Below are positions 11,123-22,035 of a stretch of 64,000 bases of DNA, piece after piece. The stretch is from Aplysia californica. Its lineage: Eukaryota; Mollusca; Gastropoda; Aplysiida; Aplysiidae. The stretch is taken from contig NW_004797530.1 of assembly GCF_000002075.1 (NCBI RefSeq), positions 365,336-429,335 of the forward strand. The letters are read 5' to 3'. Positions within the stretch are counted from its first letter, which is position 1, and each line of letters opens with the position of its first letter. The notes under the pieces were generated by a model. The model saw only the letters and a list, made by a program, of their open reading frames with translations. It was not told the DNA's origin and did no database searches. The position numbers and the translations under genes are program-made.

Positions 11123-11894
11123 GATTGAGAATGTGAAACTTTTAACTTATTGACGTAAAGAAGATGATCCACTGAATCAAGAATGAACCTGTGACAGTCA
11201 TAGGAATTCAATAAATCAGTAAGTGAATAAACGCAGAAAGATGAAAGACCAGTAACTAAAATTGTCTCTCAATATATTCTAGCTTGGCATTCTTCCTTAA
11301 CCTCAATGTCTAGCTTTAAAATACCTTGTTAATCTTTCTGTAAAGACCAAGTGGTGTGATAAAGACATCATAATGAGTATCATTTGTTCATTTCAGAAAA
11401 TTGGAGGTAGGGTTTTTTCGACAGTTGCTCCTTTGGTGTGAATTTACATCCCACTGCATTTAAGAGAGGCTCCTAGTGTAAAGACACATTCAATTCCTAT
11501 TTTGTTAGCTAGTTTGATTCTTTGTTCAACAAATATGATCATCAGCCATAGTGATTGTCTTTTTATTTATATTTTCTTTTGTCAGATGACGGGTGCTGAT
11601 GTATTTGAACAGATTGTTGTACTTTGAATGACTGATACATGGGCATAAAACATGTCGTTGTGTAAGCTGTCAAATTTTTAAATTTTATTTTTATTGTCAA
11701 GTGCTTTGAGCCACCATGGATTTGGCTTTAAAGAAGTGGTCTTTATTATTAATCGTTTTTGTTGATATTGTTATTATTTTTATTATTATTATTATTTCAC
11801 CTCGTCTCTGGTTGTGCCATCCTTCCATGAGATGTGTTATTTATGATCAGATAGATACTTACTCTCATGTTTGATCCTGCCTTTGTCTACACAG

Positions 11895-12098
11895 CTTGCC
11901 TCAGCTGCAGCAGTCTTCCATGCTGGGTCATCAGGTCCCCAGTTCAACTGCAGCTTCTTTAGAGTCTCCATCTGCTCAGAACTCAGGTCCCAGCAACGAA
12001 GTGTGGAAAGGCAGACTGCATGTGAGACTGACAGAAGGGGGCCACATCTACATTGAAGTCTCCATATTCTCATACTTTGTGCCTCTCACTGTCAACTT
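11895..12098 (+). CDS. TASOR-like: Gene A exon 8, linker and start of SPOC-like region
   Basis: Acceptor CTACACAG and donor TT|GTAAGT (phase 2). A Gln/Ser-rich linker (residues about 249-280) is followed by VWKGRLHVRLTEGG and IYIEVSIFSY, which match the WKGQL entry to the TASOR SPOC-like domain. The phase-2 ends on both sides fit exons 7 and 9. Confidence 0.85.
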
Positions 12099-12824
12099 GT
12101 AAGTATGATAGTGAAGTTTGTTTTGTAAAACTTTGCAGATTTCCTCTTTTGAAAAAATATATGGTCAACTTCTTGATATTGAGTGACTACCGGGCCCAGG
12201 AAATCATGAGGGATCTAGAAATAAAGATGAAATCCTTGAGTCCTTGGACAGACAAGAAAAAGTCAGTATTGATCTTCATACAATGAAAACACAAAGTAAT
12301 GATATCAGTATTTTCATTTCTGTTGGGGTATCTGTTTGCTGTTTCAAATTCTGATTGTGAGAAGGGAGTGAAGTTTTCATCTTGTGGCGAGCTTAGCTTT
12401 GGTGAATTTGCCGTCTGTCTCATGAGCCTATTGATGGACTAGCCAATGGGAATAGTTTAGTCCATTCAAGGTGATAAATGACACGAAAAAGGAGAAGACG
12501 AGACGAAACAAAATACCTATTTACAAAAATGGGCTGAAACAGTGACATGTATCAGTTTTGACTTGTGAAGTCTCGATCAGAAAATGTAAATCTTCTTTCC
12601 CTTTCATTACTGCCGTGAAGATTGTTGCTGGCTGGAGGTTATCGCGTGGTGTTCAAATAGTCAAATGTGTTGCATAGTCTTTTTTACTCTGAAAAAGTAC
12701 AGTGTACTTGATTTAGGGGTGTAAGTGTAAGGGAAGAAAATGTTGTTTTTTTTTTTAAAGACAAAAGTCAAATTTCAGCACAAATCCGACTGGTCCTAAT
12801 GAAATTTTTCATTTGTTTCTACAG

Positions 12825-13023
12825 GATTTCTCCAATCAAAATTCATGCTCTTTACCCAGAGCACAATGCACAATTCACATTTTTTGCGGGACTGACCAAC
12901 ATTTCCCAAGCAGAGGAAGTAGAGTGGAGAGAACACTACTTCCGCTCCTGCTTGATGCGACCCAGATCAAACAACGAGGAGCATTTCAAGGCTTTAGTCA
13001 AGCACATAAGTACCAAACGAGAG
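12825..13023 (+). CDS. TASOR-like: Gene A exon 9, SPOC-like region
   Basis: Acceptor TTTCTACAG; the first G completes a Leu codon with TT from exon 8. Donor GAG|GTGAGG (phase 0). It encodes residues about 317-383, from ISPIKIHALYPEH to KHISTKRE, in the middle of the SPOC-like domain. Identity to vertebrates is low here; the placement comes from order and phase. Confidence 0.78.
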
Positions 13024-14590
13024 GTGAGGGACAATCATGTTTCTGATTTCCTACATCGCTGTACTGTTTTGTGCAAAAAAGTCCCCCTCTGTGCTATTGT
13101 GCCTTAAAGGATGTTTACTTGTTGGGCACTGAGAGTGCATGTCACAAACAAAAACCATAGGTGGCAATGAGTTGGTTTTTTTTGTCAGTGAACATGTCTC
13201 TTGTTTATTCATTGTTTTTCCCTACGGAACTCTATGAGTAGATTTCTTTGTGACCTAAAAGGTATTCTTTCAGTTATTTGTTTCGACCTTCTTAAGTTTT
13301 ATTGTCCCAACCTGTTATACAGGCGTTTCAACCTTCCTGAATTTTTCGGAAAATTCCCGAATTGCTATCGTCGTTCCCGAACCTGTCCCGAAACGGCATC
13401 TTTCTCTCTGTTTCTCCACTGGTTTGTTTGAGCTGATTTTGTGGTGTGGGTGCTTTTTTTTAGTAGCTTAAGTAGCCTATCACAGAAGTGTGTGTCTGTG
13501 GCGCTCCAGCGCAATCAAAATTCCAGAATTCAGTATCTCAAAAGTTGGCAAGCCTGGTTAAACCAACATACAGATTGGTATTTTATGTGTGTGCCTGAAA
13601 AAAGGCTCTAAAAGTCAAGAGTTTTACATTTTCTAGATTACAGGGTTTTTAATGGGAAACTCTATAGTGCAGATATTGCATGTTTTGTGAGGAAGGGTAT
13701 AAAGATAAGGTTTTGAGAAAACTGGCTTAAATATGTATGAACACAGTGCATCATGAAGGCAAAAAAAATGGCACATAGGGTAGGGATATGTTAATAATGA
13801 GATTTTTTTTTTTTGCTGACAGAAATTGTATTCATGGGAACTGCTGCAGATAGTGTGGGGGAGATCCCAGTGAACATTTTACAATAAACATTATGGGGTT
13901 CTACTTCTCTTGAAGTGTGATATTGGAGAAGAGGAGACAGACCCCAAACTTTGAGTTTTGCCACCTTTTTAAAGTCATTTTCAATTTTTTGAAAAGAATA
14001 CCCTGCTATCAAAAAATGTTCTAATGAAATACTAAGAAGTCAGATGAATGAAATCCTTTTGAATCCCAGTTCATAAATGGTGGAATTATTGGATTAAAAA
14101 AAATAATGGAAACATGTCTTGGTCAAAAAATCAATTTTTTATTTTTATCAGCCTTTAGCTCTAACTCTAAATGATATTGGCCAACTTCTCATCCCTTTCT
14201 CCAGGCGCTCATGCATGTTATTTAATTAATATCTTCAATATCTCTGTATTGTTTCTATTTAATCTGTCATGCTTTTGCCCATTTGTGGTTCAAGATCATT
14301 TTCCATAGCTTGATTTTCAGGTAGGAAATAAAGAAATAACACGATTTGTTTGAAGAGTCTTTTTACCTTAGTGCGGGGACTGAACACAGGCTATAAAACT
14401 TGTGTGGGATCTCATGAGACCCCTTTGAACTAGCCTTTGCAAACACAACCACCATCACCACTTTTTAGTTAATGGAAGTGCTGCATCATTTAGTCCATAT
14501 CAAATCTGATTGTCCTATCTAAATCTAAAGATATAAGTTGAAACTTGAATGTTAGTACAATTTATATGTTGTTTACTTTTTTCCATACAG
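13024..14590. other. Gene A intron 9, no other feature seen
   Basis: AT-rich intron of 1.57 kb. No repeat with clear ends and no coding frame were identified. Confidence 0.6.
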
Positions 14591-14663
14591 ATACCAACAG
14601 TCAGACTGCCCAATGATGTATTTATGTTCCTTATGCCCAACTCCTTGCTGTCTTCGCAGTTAG
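14591..14663 (+). CDS. TASOR-like: Gene A exon 10, SPOC-like region
   Basis: Acceptor CCATACAG, donor G|GTAAGA (phase 1), residues 384-407. VRLPNDVFMFLMP resembles the GYLFLLSP strand of the TASOR SPOC-like domain. Confidence 0.75.
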
Positions 14664-15193
14664 GTAAGAAAATTAAAGACGCGATCACTTCTTATCTTTC
14701 AAGTTGTTAATTTTTCTCTCTTGTTTTGTATTTGTTTGTGATTTTTTTCTTGGTTTTAAGTTGCAGTTGTTTGTGTTTTCTTTCCTTTCTGTCATGCTTT
14801 GTTGTTGTTCTGCTGAGACTGTTACATTTCTAGCAGTATTGGTAATAAAACTGACAAACAATGATCATTTTACGGGTTTTTGGAGGACAAAATTTCTAGT
14901 CCTACTTCCTACACTACAGTCCATCTTGTGTTTCTTTTTGTTCATTTTCCCAGCGTTTGGTGAAGATATTCATTTCAAAGTGTCCCTTTTTTAAGTCATA
15001 TCAACAAACATTCAATGGTTGCAGGTGATGGAGGGTACTGCTGGTAGGCCCTTCCACTTTGCTATCTTTCTTTTTTCTGTCTTGCTTTATCTCTTCACTA
15101 AAATTGCCATTTAAATATAATGTCAGTGAGCTTCTTTTTTTCTTAACATACAAAACAATCTATAATTAATTTTAATAATATCTTTTGTTACAG

Positions 15194-15274
15194 GTTTCAC
15201 TCGCTCTGAGGACAGGGCTCCCGTGCTTCACTGCGTCTTGATGTCAAAATTTTCTACAATCAAAGCTGAGAAAA
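15194..15274 (+). CDS. TASOR-like: Gene A exon 11, end of SPOC-like region
   Basis: Acceptor TGTTACAG, donor A|GTAAGT (phase 1). RSEDRAPVLHCVLMS matches the family block around KSRVLHALFLF at the end of the SPOC-like domain. The exon is short and its phase fits both neighbours. Confidence 0.8.
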
Positions 15275-15360
15275 GTAAGTGAAATATCTTTTTTCTTCCT
15301 GATTTATAACTAAAAAGGCATGTCATTTTTTAAATGTTGCTGTATACTATTTTCTCTTAA

Positions 15361-16465
15361 CTCTTCATGGCTGTAGTATTTTTCCCCCACTTTGCTGCAG
15401 TTTTTTAATGCAACCACTATTTCACCACACGGTAGTGCTGGGCCTACAGGCGCAACCCAGTGTCTGTACCGAGAACCGCCAGTACCGGTACCGGTACTTG
15501 GAGTGACACCAGGAGGTGAGGTCACAGACTTAACGTCTTGCATCTAACGCCACGATCAGCGCCGCCCACTTATATCCCCCCCCCCTTCCCACACACACGT
15601 CAGAATTAGAGAGGTGAACTGTGACGCAAAATACCTTTGAAGCTTGCCGCCGCGTGGGATTAAACTTTGCATGCTGAATTTTGAAAATAACTATCTCCGC
15701 TAAAAATTGATTTCATTTTCGGAATCAGGGTATCAAAATAAGCAAAGTGGCTCGTGTAGAACCTGATTTGATGCTATATTTTAATTTAAGCAAACTAAGT
15801 TTTTGATTGTCAATTTTGAATATGAAGTCATGTATCAAGGTCACCCGCTGCTTTGTGCATATGACGTCACAGCTGCTAGGACTAAGGTAGGCCTAGGCCT
15901 GCACACTTCCTGTAGCCAGATAAAATAAAATCGTTTGGTTTCGGTTTCTTCCCAGAGCCGGTACTAACCGTTCGTGTCGGCTTCTTCCTAGAGCCGGTGT
16001 TACTGTTGGTGTCGGCTTCTTCCCAGAGCCGGTATTACCGTTGGTGTCAGCTTCTTCCCTGCAAAGGCCTAACATGAATTGTACCAACCAAGGCCTCACT
16101 TTCAGTGATTTTCACGGAACAAACACATTTCCCTAGCTTTTTCTGAAGGGTTACAAACCCTTTTACTCAATTAAATCACCAGACGGTCGTGGTTGTGGAC
16201 ACATTGTTTATGGAATCTCTTATTCGCAAAATTTGGCCACCAATTTGTAAACACAGAAAATAATCAAAACTCAAGTAAAGCTGCAAGCTGTACAATTCAC
16301 CAAAAATGAAAGTTGAAAAGGACACTTGCGTGCTTTTCTTGCAGTAAATTCCCTTGGATAAAAATTTCAGATTCTCAAAATAGTGTAAAGGAACATGTCA
16401 AAATGTGTAACAACGCTGTGAGCATACAGGAACAGCACTGACAATGTTGTTTTGGCCATGAAGAG
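15361..16465. mobile_element. TTAA-flanked piggyBac-like element in gene A intron 11
   Basis: TTAA at 15357-15360 and 16466-16469 flanks perfect inverted ends CTCTTCATGGC / GCCATGAAGAG. The 1.1 kb hold no transposase. Another dispersed repeat (about 15430-16080, minus relative to 1669-1970) and a short tandem array (15945-16060) lie inside. Confidence 0.65.
15430..16080 (-). repeat. Dispersed repeat, copy 2, with internal minisatellite
   Basis: Reverse-complement match to 1669-1970: it shares the AGGCCTAGGCCT motif, GTGACCTTGATACATGACTT-like and ATCAAATCAGGTTC-like blocks, and ACCGGTAC palindromes. At 15945-16060 a unit of about 40 bp containing CTTCTTCCCAGAGCCGG is repeated three times; copy 1 has a single unit. 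Confidence 0.55.
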
Positions 16466-16957
16466 TTAAAGTGGTAACCAGTTTCGATGTTATCCTTGCA
16501 GGTAAATGTTAGGGAGAACATTTTCTAACCTCAGACAAGAAATGTTTTTTTCTTTTTTAGAATTATTTGCTTTTGGGAAGAGAAAACATTAATTGTTGTT
16601 TTGCGGAAGTTGTAAGCGGTTCTTTCTGTTAGTACTGAAGCATTCACGTAAAGGCTGATCTTTTCTTGAGTATAGTAGATTTTGAGAAGAAGAGTGTAAG
16701 AAATTCTTTTTATTGACAATATAGCCTTTACTGTGTGGAAATTGAGTTAGTATGATCATACCACATGGTATCAAACGTAATCGGATGCTTTTTCTAATCA
16801 TGAGCTTTGCTTGAAACATACTTAGAACAGCTCCTGACTTGTGGAGTAATTCTATTTGATGAAATATGGTGTTCAAAGAAAGAAAATGTTTTAAAGACAC
16901 ATTGCTGTATCTCTTGACTCATCTTATTATTTTTTGCTTCTTTTTTCTATATCATAG

Positions 16958-19278
16958 AGAAGCTGTCAAAGGAAAAGAAGGTTGTCTTTCACAACTTAGG
17001 ACGAGCAACGTCCTGGGAGAATCTGTTTGACGATTCTGATTTCTCTGAAGATGACAAAGAGACTAATAAATCATCATTGAAAGGAAAATTGTCGGTACGC
17101 CAGTTACGTGGTATGTTTGACTGTCAAAGGGGTATTCACAATAAGTTTGCTGCAATGTCTTTGATGGACGCTGATGTGAACTTCGGCACATGTGCTTGCC
17201 GGAAACTGTCGGTGGCCAAGAGCCAGCAACAGCTGCGGCGTGATGAAGATGTGAAGCGTGTCTTCGCTGCTGTCCAGTCAGCTGTTCATACCAGCACCAA
17301 GTCGAAGAGCCACTTCCCCCCGGGCTCACGGCACAAACCAAAACAGAAAATGTCCAGGCGGGCGAGAGAAATGCCCTCCTTCAGTCCACATGGCTCTTCA
17401 GAGTCGGATTCCGACTCCAAAGACTCTTCCGACTCTCGTAGAACTGCTGAAAAGAGGAAGCAAGATAGGTTCTCTCTTCTTCACAGCACAAAAACTGTAG
17501 AGGAAGAACTGAGTGAAGAGGATGAATTGACCAATGAACAAATGGAAGCAATTATTTTTCTTCGGAAACCTGCCCTGTCTACTTCCAGTTCAGTTCTTAA
17601 GGTCAAAACCCCAAAGACTGCCTCTCCTGTACTCCCAGAACATAAATCATCACTGAAGTCCTCACATTCCACTTCAGACTTACAGAAAACTTCCAAAGAC
17701 CCCAGTCTCCACCTACGTTCAACGCCGAAAATAATTCCAACCGAGCCGATGGAACAGATAAAACGAAACCCAGCTCTCAGAAAAGATACAGGCCAGTCTA
17801 AATATGACTCTGTTCTCAGAAAAGAAGCAGATGAACTCAGGCAAGAGCTGGCGAAACTACAACCAAAAATTATTCCCACAGAGCCTGTTGTCTCTGTGAA
17901 AGAACCTTTTTCATCTTCAAATCCTGCTCAGGCACGAGCAATTGTGGGAACAACAGTCGTACCCAAACCCTTAAAGCCATCGCTTGGATGCACAGACATC
18001 CCAAAGTGTACTAGTTCTGAAGTGGTGACATCCTCTCTTAACCACATAGCTGCTTGTCATGACTCCAATTCAAAAACCAAGTCTTCTCCCAGCTCGACAG
18101 ATCTCTACCGTCACACCAATTCCATATCATCAGCATTGTCTTTTAGCTTTTCAGACTCGCCCGTTCCCAATAGTTCCAGAACTTCTGTGGCTGAGTCTTC
18201 TCACAGCCATACTGCTGCTTCTGTTCCCACAAACTCCAAAATTTCAAAGTCATCTTCTTCCCTGTCCACTGCGTCTCCAGTTACCAGCTCAAAACCTTTA
18301 AAATCTTGTCTCAGCCGGTCAAATACGACCTCGAAGACAGACCCCACACCTGTGAAACCTTGCCATGGTCTCTCGGATACTTCTTTTCAAGTCAGTTCCA
18401 AACCAGTGAAGAATTCCCTTGGCAACGGCAATGTTCCTTTTTGCTCCGGTACCACTTCGAATCCAGTAAAGTCTTCTCCCTTGGTGTCAGATGCTCCCAT
18501 GTGTATTGACTCTCCAAAGAAAAGAGGTGCTTTCCCATCCCATGAGGAGAATGACTCTGAGGATGTGGACATGAGATTGCCTCACTCCCACATTCCTCAG
18601 ATACATCCAGCTTTTCTCTCAGCCTCCACCACCATGACTTCTCCGTTGCCTTCTCACGGACAACGACAACATCAGTCTATCTTGAAATCTCCATCAAAAT
18701 TGTTTGTGTCGTCGCCTTCCAAAGAACAGAAAGGGCAGCTCTCTCCAAACCTCGCCTTCGGCTCATGGCTGGCCCCTGGTGAGGTCCTTCCTCAACAACC
18801 CCAGACTCTGTTGAATCCTGCGATGTCCGACTCTCAGCAGAAGGATCCGTTCACAAACTCCTCGCTGGAGCCCTTTGATGCCCCGTCTCCAGTGTCGTTG
18901 CCAGACGAATCTCCTCCCTCCCCGGCGCCCATAGCTTCCCCTGTGGACAGCCCTGCCTCGCCCATGGAGTCCCCAGCATCCCCGCCCTCCCCCTCACCCC
19001 TTGACTCGTCAGAATCACCAGAATCGCCCCCACAGTCTGCTTACTCTACTCAGTTCAGATCGTCGCCAATAGCTATTCCCACGGACAGAGTTAAACTTGA
19101 TGCCTCCCCGGAGGCAAACCACAGTCACATTGCCTACTCGCCTACCTTGTCTTACGTGCCAAATGGAGCTGGTGTTTCTGTGTCCAGAGACGGCATTGAC
19201 AGCATTGAAGACATGAAGGACTTCCTCAATGCTGGGTTTGACTCGGACCTTGACAGCTCTTATGATGATGACAGGTAG
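16958..19278 (+). CDS. TASOR-like: Gene A exon 12, long disordered Ser/Pro-rich exon
   Basis: Acceptor TATCATAG; A plus AG makes the first Lys. The 2.3-kb exon encodes residues 435-1206. It starts with an acidic block (WENLFDDSDFSEDD), holds a coiled segment (DELRQELAKLQPK) and a twice-used KIIPTEP motif, then long Ser/Thr/Pro-rich disorder ending SIEDMKDFLNAGFDSDLD. A donor GTAGTG begins at 19275, leaving phase 2. If it is not used, TAG at 19276-19278 ends the protein at 1207 residues, so this could be a terminal exon in one isoform. AATAAA signals at 20183 and 20516 would serve such an end. Confidence 0.88.
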
Positions 19279-19387
19279 TGAAGGATTTTCTTTTTTTTTT
19301 TTCTTTTGTTGATTTAAGTTCCAGGTTATTAACTGAGTTCTCTTTATGTTTTTGTCTTTCTTTCCTAAAACTATTTGATTTATAATA

Positions 19388-20085
19388 CAGTATAACACGG
19401 ATAGCTCGAATTCATCGGGACTTGCCTCGGTAGTTTGCAGGATATCTTACAAAGATAAAGAAGAAAAGAAAACGAAACCGCAAAGGCACAGTCTGACATT
19501 CGTGACTTCGAGTTTTCTGTTTTTTTCTTTTCTTTTTCTCTTTTTTTGGGGTTTTTTGGTAAGTGTTTTACAGCGCTTGCAACTGCATTAGGTCATATGA
19601 GCGTGCAGGACACATTAAACATTTTCTGTTGGTAGGAAATTTTGAATTTTGCCCGGGTGGTGGTCGAAGCCTACTCACTGATTTTGGACCACCAAGGGAT
19701 CTTTAATGTGCACATCTTGCACATGGGACCTCTGAGATTTTTCGCCCTTCTCCGCGAAGGCTAAGTGTAGATCTTTCCTTCCAGAAAGACATCAGTAAGA
19801 AGGAGCAAAGGAATAGCTGTAGAAAGGCTGCAAAAAGAGTCAGGAGTCCAGAGGAGAGGGCAAAGAAGGTGAGGGGGTGGGGCAGAAAGTGGAGACAAAA
19901 CCAGACAACAGAACATTGCCAGAGATCAGGAAAGGAGGTGAAAGGAGACTATTTTAGTAAAGGAAATTTTTCTGTCGCAACCCAGATTCGAACCCGTGAC
20001 CCTTGAATGAGAGGCGACCACCTTAACCTCTTGGCCACGAGAGCCCCCTCTAATTTTCTGTGTTCGACCTATCCGTGTTATATTG
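19388..20085. mobile_element. pogo-like MITE interrupted by a SINE
   Basis: Inverted ends CAGTATAACACGGATAG at 19388 and its near-complement ending at 20085 are each flanked by TA (19386-19387, 20086-20087). The CAGTATAA start and TA target fit pogo-type Tc1/mariner elements. Without the SINE the element is only about 170 bp. Confidence 0.75.
19522..20051 (-). mobile_element. tRNA-derived SINE, minus strand, inserted in the MITE
   Basis: The complete SINE lies in reverse: poly-T/tail at 19522-19620, body, then the B box GGTTCGAATC and A box complements near 19990-20030. The direct repeat TTTTCTGT flanks both sides (about 19514 and 20054), as expected of a target-site duplication from LINE-type retroposition. 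Confidence 0.8.
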
Positions 20086-20182
20086 TACTAGCTGGGCCCC
20101 TTTGGGTGAAAGGAATGATCAGTGCATTAACATCAACTGAAAGTCATTGGCCTACTATATTTACACTCTACTGGAATGGAGC

Positions 20183-20521
20183 AATAAATCTTGAGAGATG
20201 CAAAAAATTAGAAAGTCTAGATTCTATACTCTCAAAACAAAATGAGCCAAGAGAGAAAAAGTACAAAAATGGTAACTGAGCTTAGGGGGCTCTTTCTTTC
20301 ACTTATGAACTGCAGCTTTCCTCTGTGTGGTGTGAAGTGGGGTTAGCTGAGTGATGCCAGTCCTTATAAGTGACCAAACAATGACTTTAGAAATGGTTAG
20401 ATGACATTTTATCCTAGTCCTGTTTTTGTGTTTGTAGAAGTCAGAAAGGTTGTGACTATTGTGTTTCTGGTGTCTGTTGGAGCTGGTGCTGATTTGTAAC
20501 CTCTACATCTGGATAAATAAA
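20183..20521 (+). promoter_or_regulatory. Possible polyadenylation signals for a short gene A transcript
   Basis: AATAAA at 20183-20188 and 20516-20521, about 0.9 and 1.24 kb after the stop at 19276-19278, the latter followed by a GU-rich stretch. They would fit an isoform that ends with exon 12. AATAAA is common in AT-rich DNA, so this is weak. Confidence 0.25.
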
Positions 20522-21119
20522 CTATATTGATCCATGAGGGGAATTGGGAGAGGTGCATATGTATATATTCTTTACTCCACAAAAGGGCAGGGATCCAATG
20601 TGCTAACTGGCAGACAGCCTTAGCTTATTGACATGAATGTTTGTTTGACTAAATTTTGTGCTTTCATGTTTGTCTGATAACTTTATTGAAAAACTGGTGT
20701 TGATCTTGTACCAAGTATTTCAGAATTAGTCTTGTGCGTTATAGCTTTCTCGGTAGAAGTTAGTTGGAGCTTTTTGCTTGTTATTGAATGGGCATGAAAA
20801 GTTCATCTTTTCTTCCAAATTCAAGATGTGATGCTAATTTCTTATTTTGAAATAGTGCTCAATTTCATTAAATACTCTAGAACTCTGTAGCTCAGTTTGT
20901 TGTTGGCAAGCAGTTCATGCTACTACTATGGTTCAGATTATCAAAAGAGTGCTCTTGGATTTTGGTCATTTTTTTACAGTTTTTATGGCTCTCTGCCTTC
21001 TGTGCTTGGTTCTGTGAAAAATGGAAGATGCTGCTTCTGAACCAACCTTTTTAGTAGCCAATACACTCTTATGTATTGCAAGGGTAACATATTTATTTTT
21101 AGTGCATCCTTAAGGAGAA

Positions 21120-21495
21120 CCTGATGGTGGCCTAATATATTTAGGCTCTCTGACTCACAACCTTAAGGTTCAGGGTTCAAATCTCGTCAAGAGGTCCAAA
21201 GTTGTGTCCTAGGGAAAGGCAATTTATATAAATTGTACTCACCTATCTCAGGTGAGGAATGGGTGCCCGGCTGTAGACTGCGAAAAATCTTGTCAGTTTG
21301 TTAGTATTTGAACATGTGCAATCTGCACCTTGCACTTTATGCTTCCGGGGAGGACGAGAATGTTTCTGAGTGTTTTAATATCTGCGAAAGTAATAATATG
21401 TGTAGTATGTAGTTGTAATGCGCATAAAGCATGCTTTAGAGCATGGATATGCATTATTATACGTGTGCAATTATTATTATTATTATTTTATTATT
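21120..21495 (+). mobile_element. tRNA-derived SINE, Meta-type, with ATT tail
   Basis: A B-box-like GGGTTCAAATCTCG (about 21174) is followed by a central block GGGAAAGGCA and CAGGTGAGGAATGGGTGCCC, then a GCGCATAAAGC end and a (TTA)n tail. This order is that of widespread mollusc SINEs with a conserved centre. Divergence suggests an old copy. Confidence 0.6.
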
Positions 21496-22035
21496 ATTAA
21501 TGATAATGATAATACTTACATTCATATGCGCTTAGCCACGCTCAACAGCATGCTTTTCTTATGTTCTTTACAAATATCATTAGCCTAGCAGACTGTAAAA
21601 CACTTGGAAACACTTACTTGAAATCCCAGGAAGCATACAGTGCAAGCTACAGACTCCATGTACTAAAATAACAATTGGTTACAGATGAGAGTCAGATTGA
21701 ATATTACAAAGGTGTCAGTAATTTGTTGTTGAAGGAAATCATTGCAACAGACTGCTTTCTTTTCTGCGTCTTGTTCGTGCTGTATGTGTTGTACTATGAA
21801 GTATTTGTGTATCAGCTGTCAGTATATTTCCATTCTTTTTTTCTTCGTAAAATGGTCTATTCATGTTATAGTATTGCGAAGCTTTTAAATTTTATATAGA
21901 GTGTGCAGGCAAAGGCTTTTTGTTGTTGTATCCATCCCGATGAAAAGGAGAGTTGTATCCAGAAACCATATTGGCGGTCAGGATGTGTCTGTTTTAATGT
22001 TTAAAAAGACATGTTTCATAGGCTGGTTTAACATC

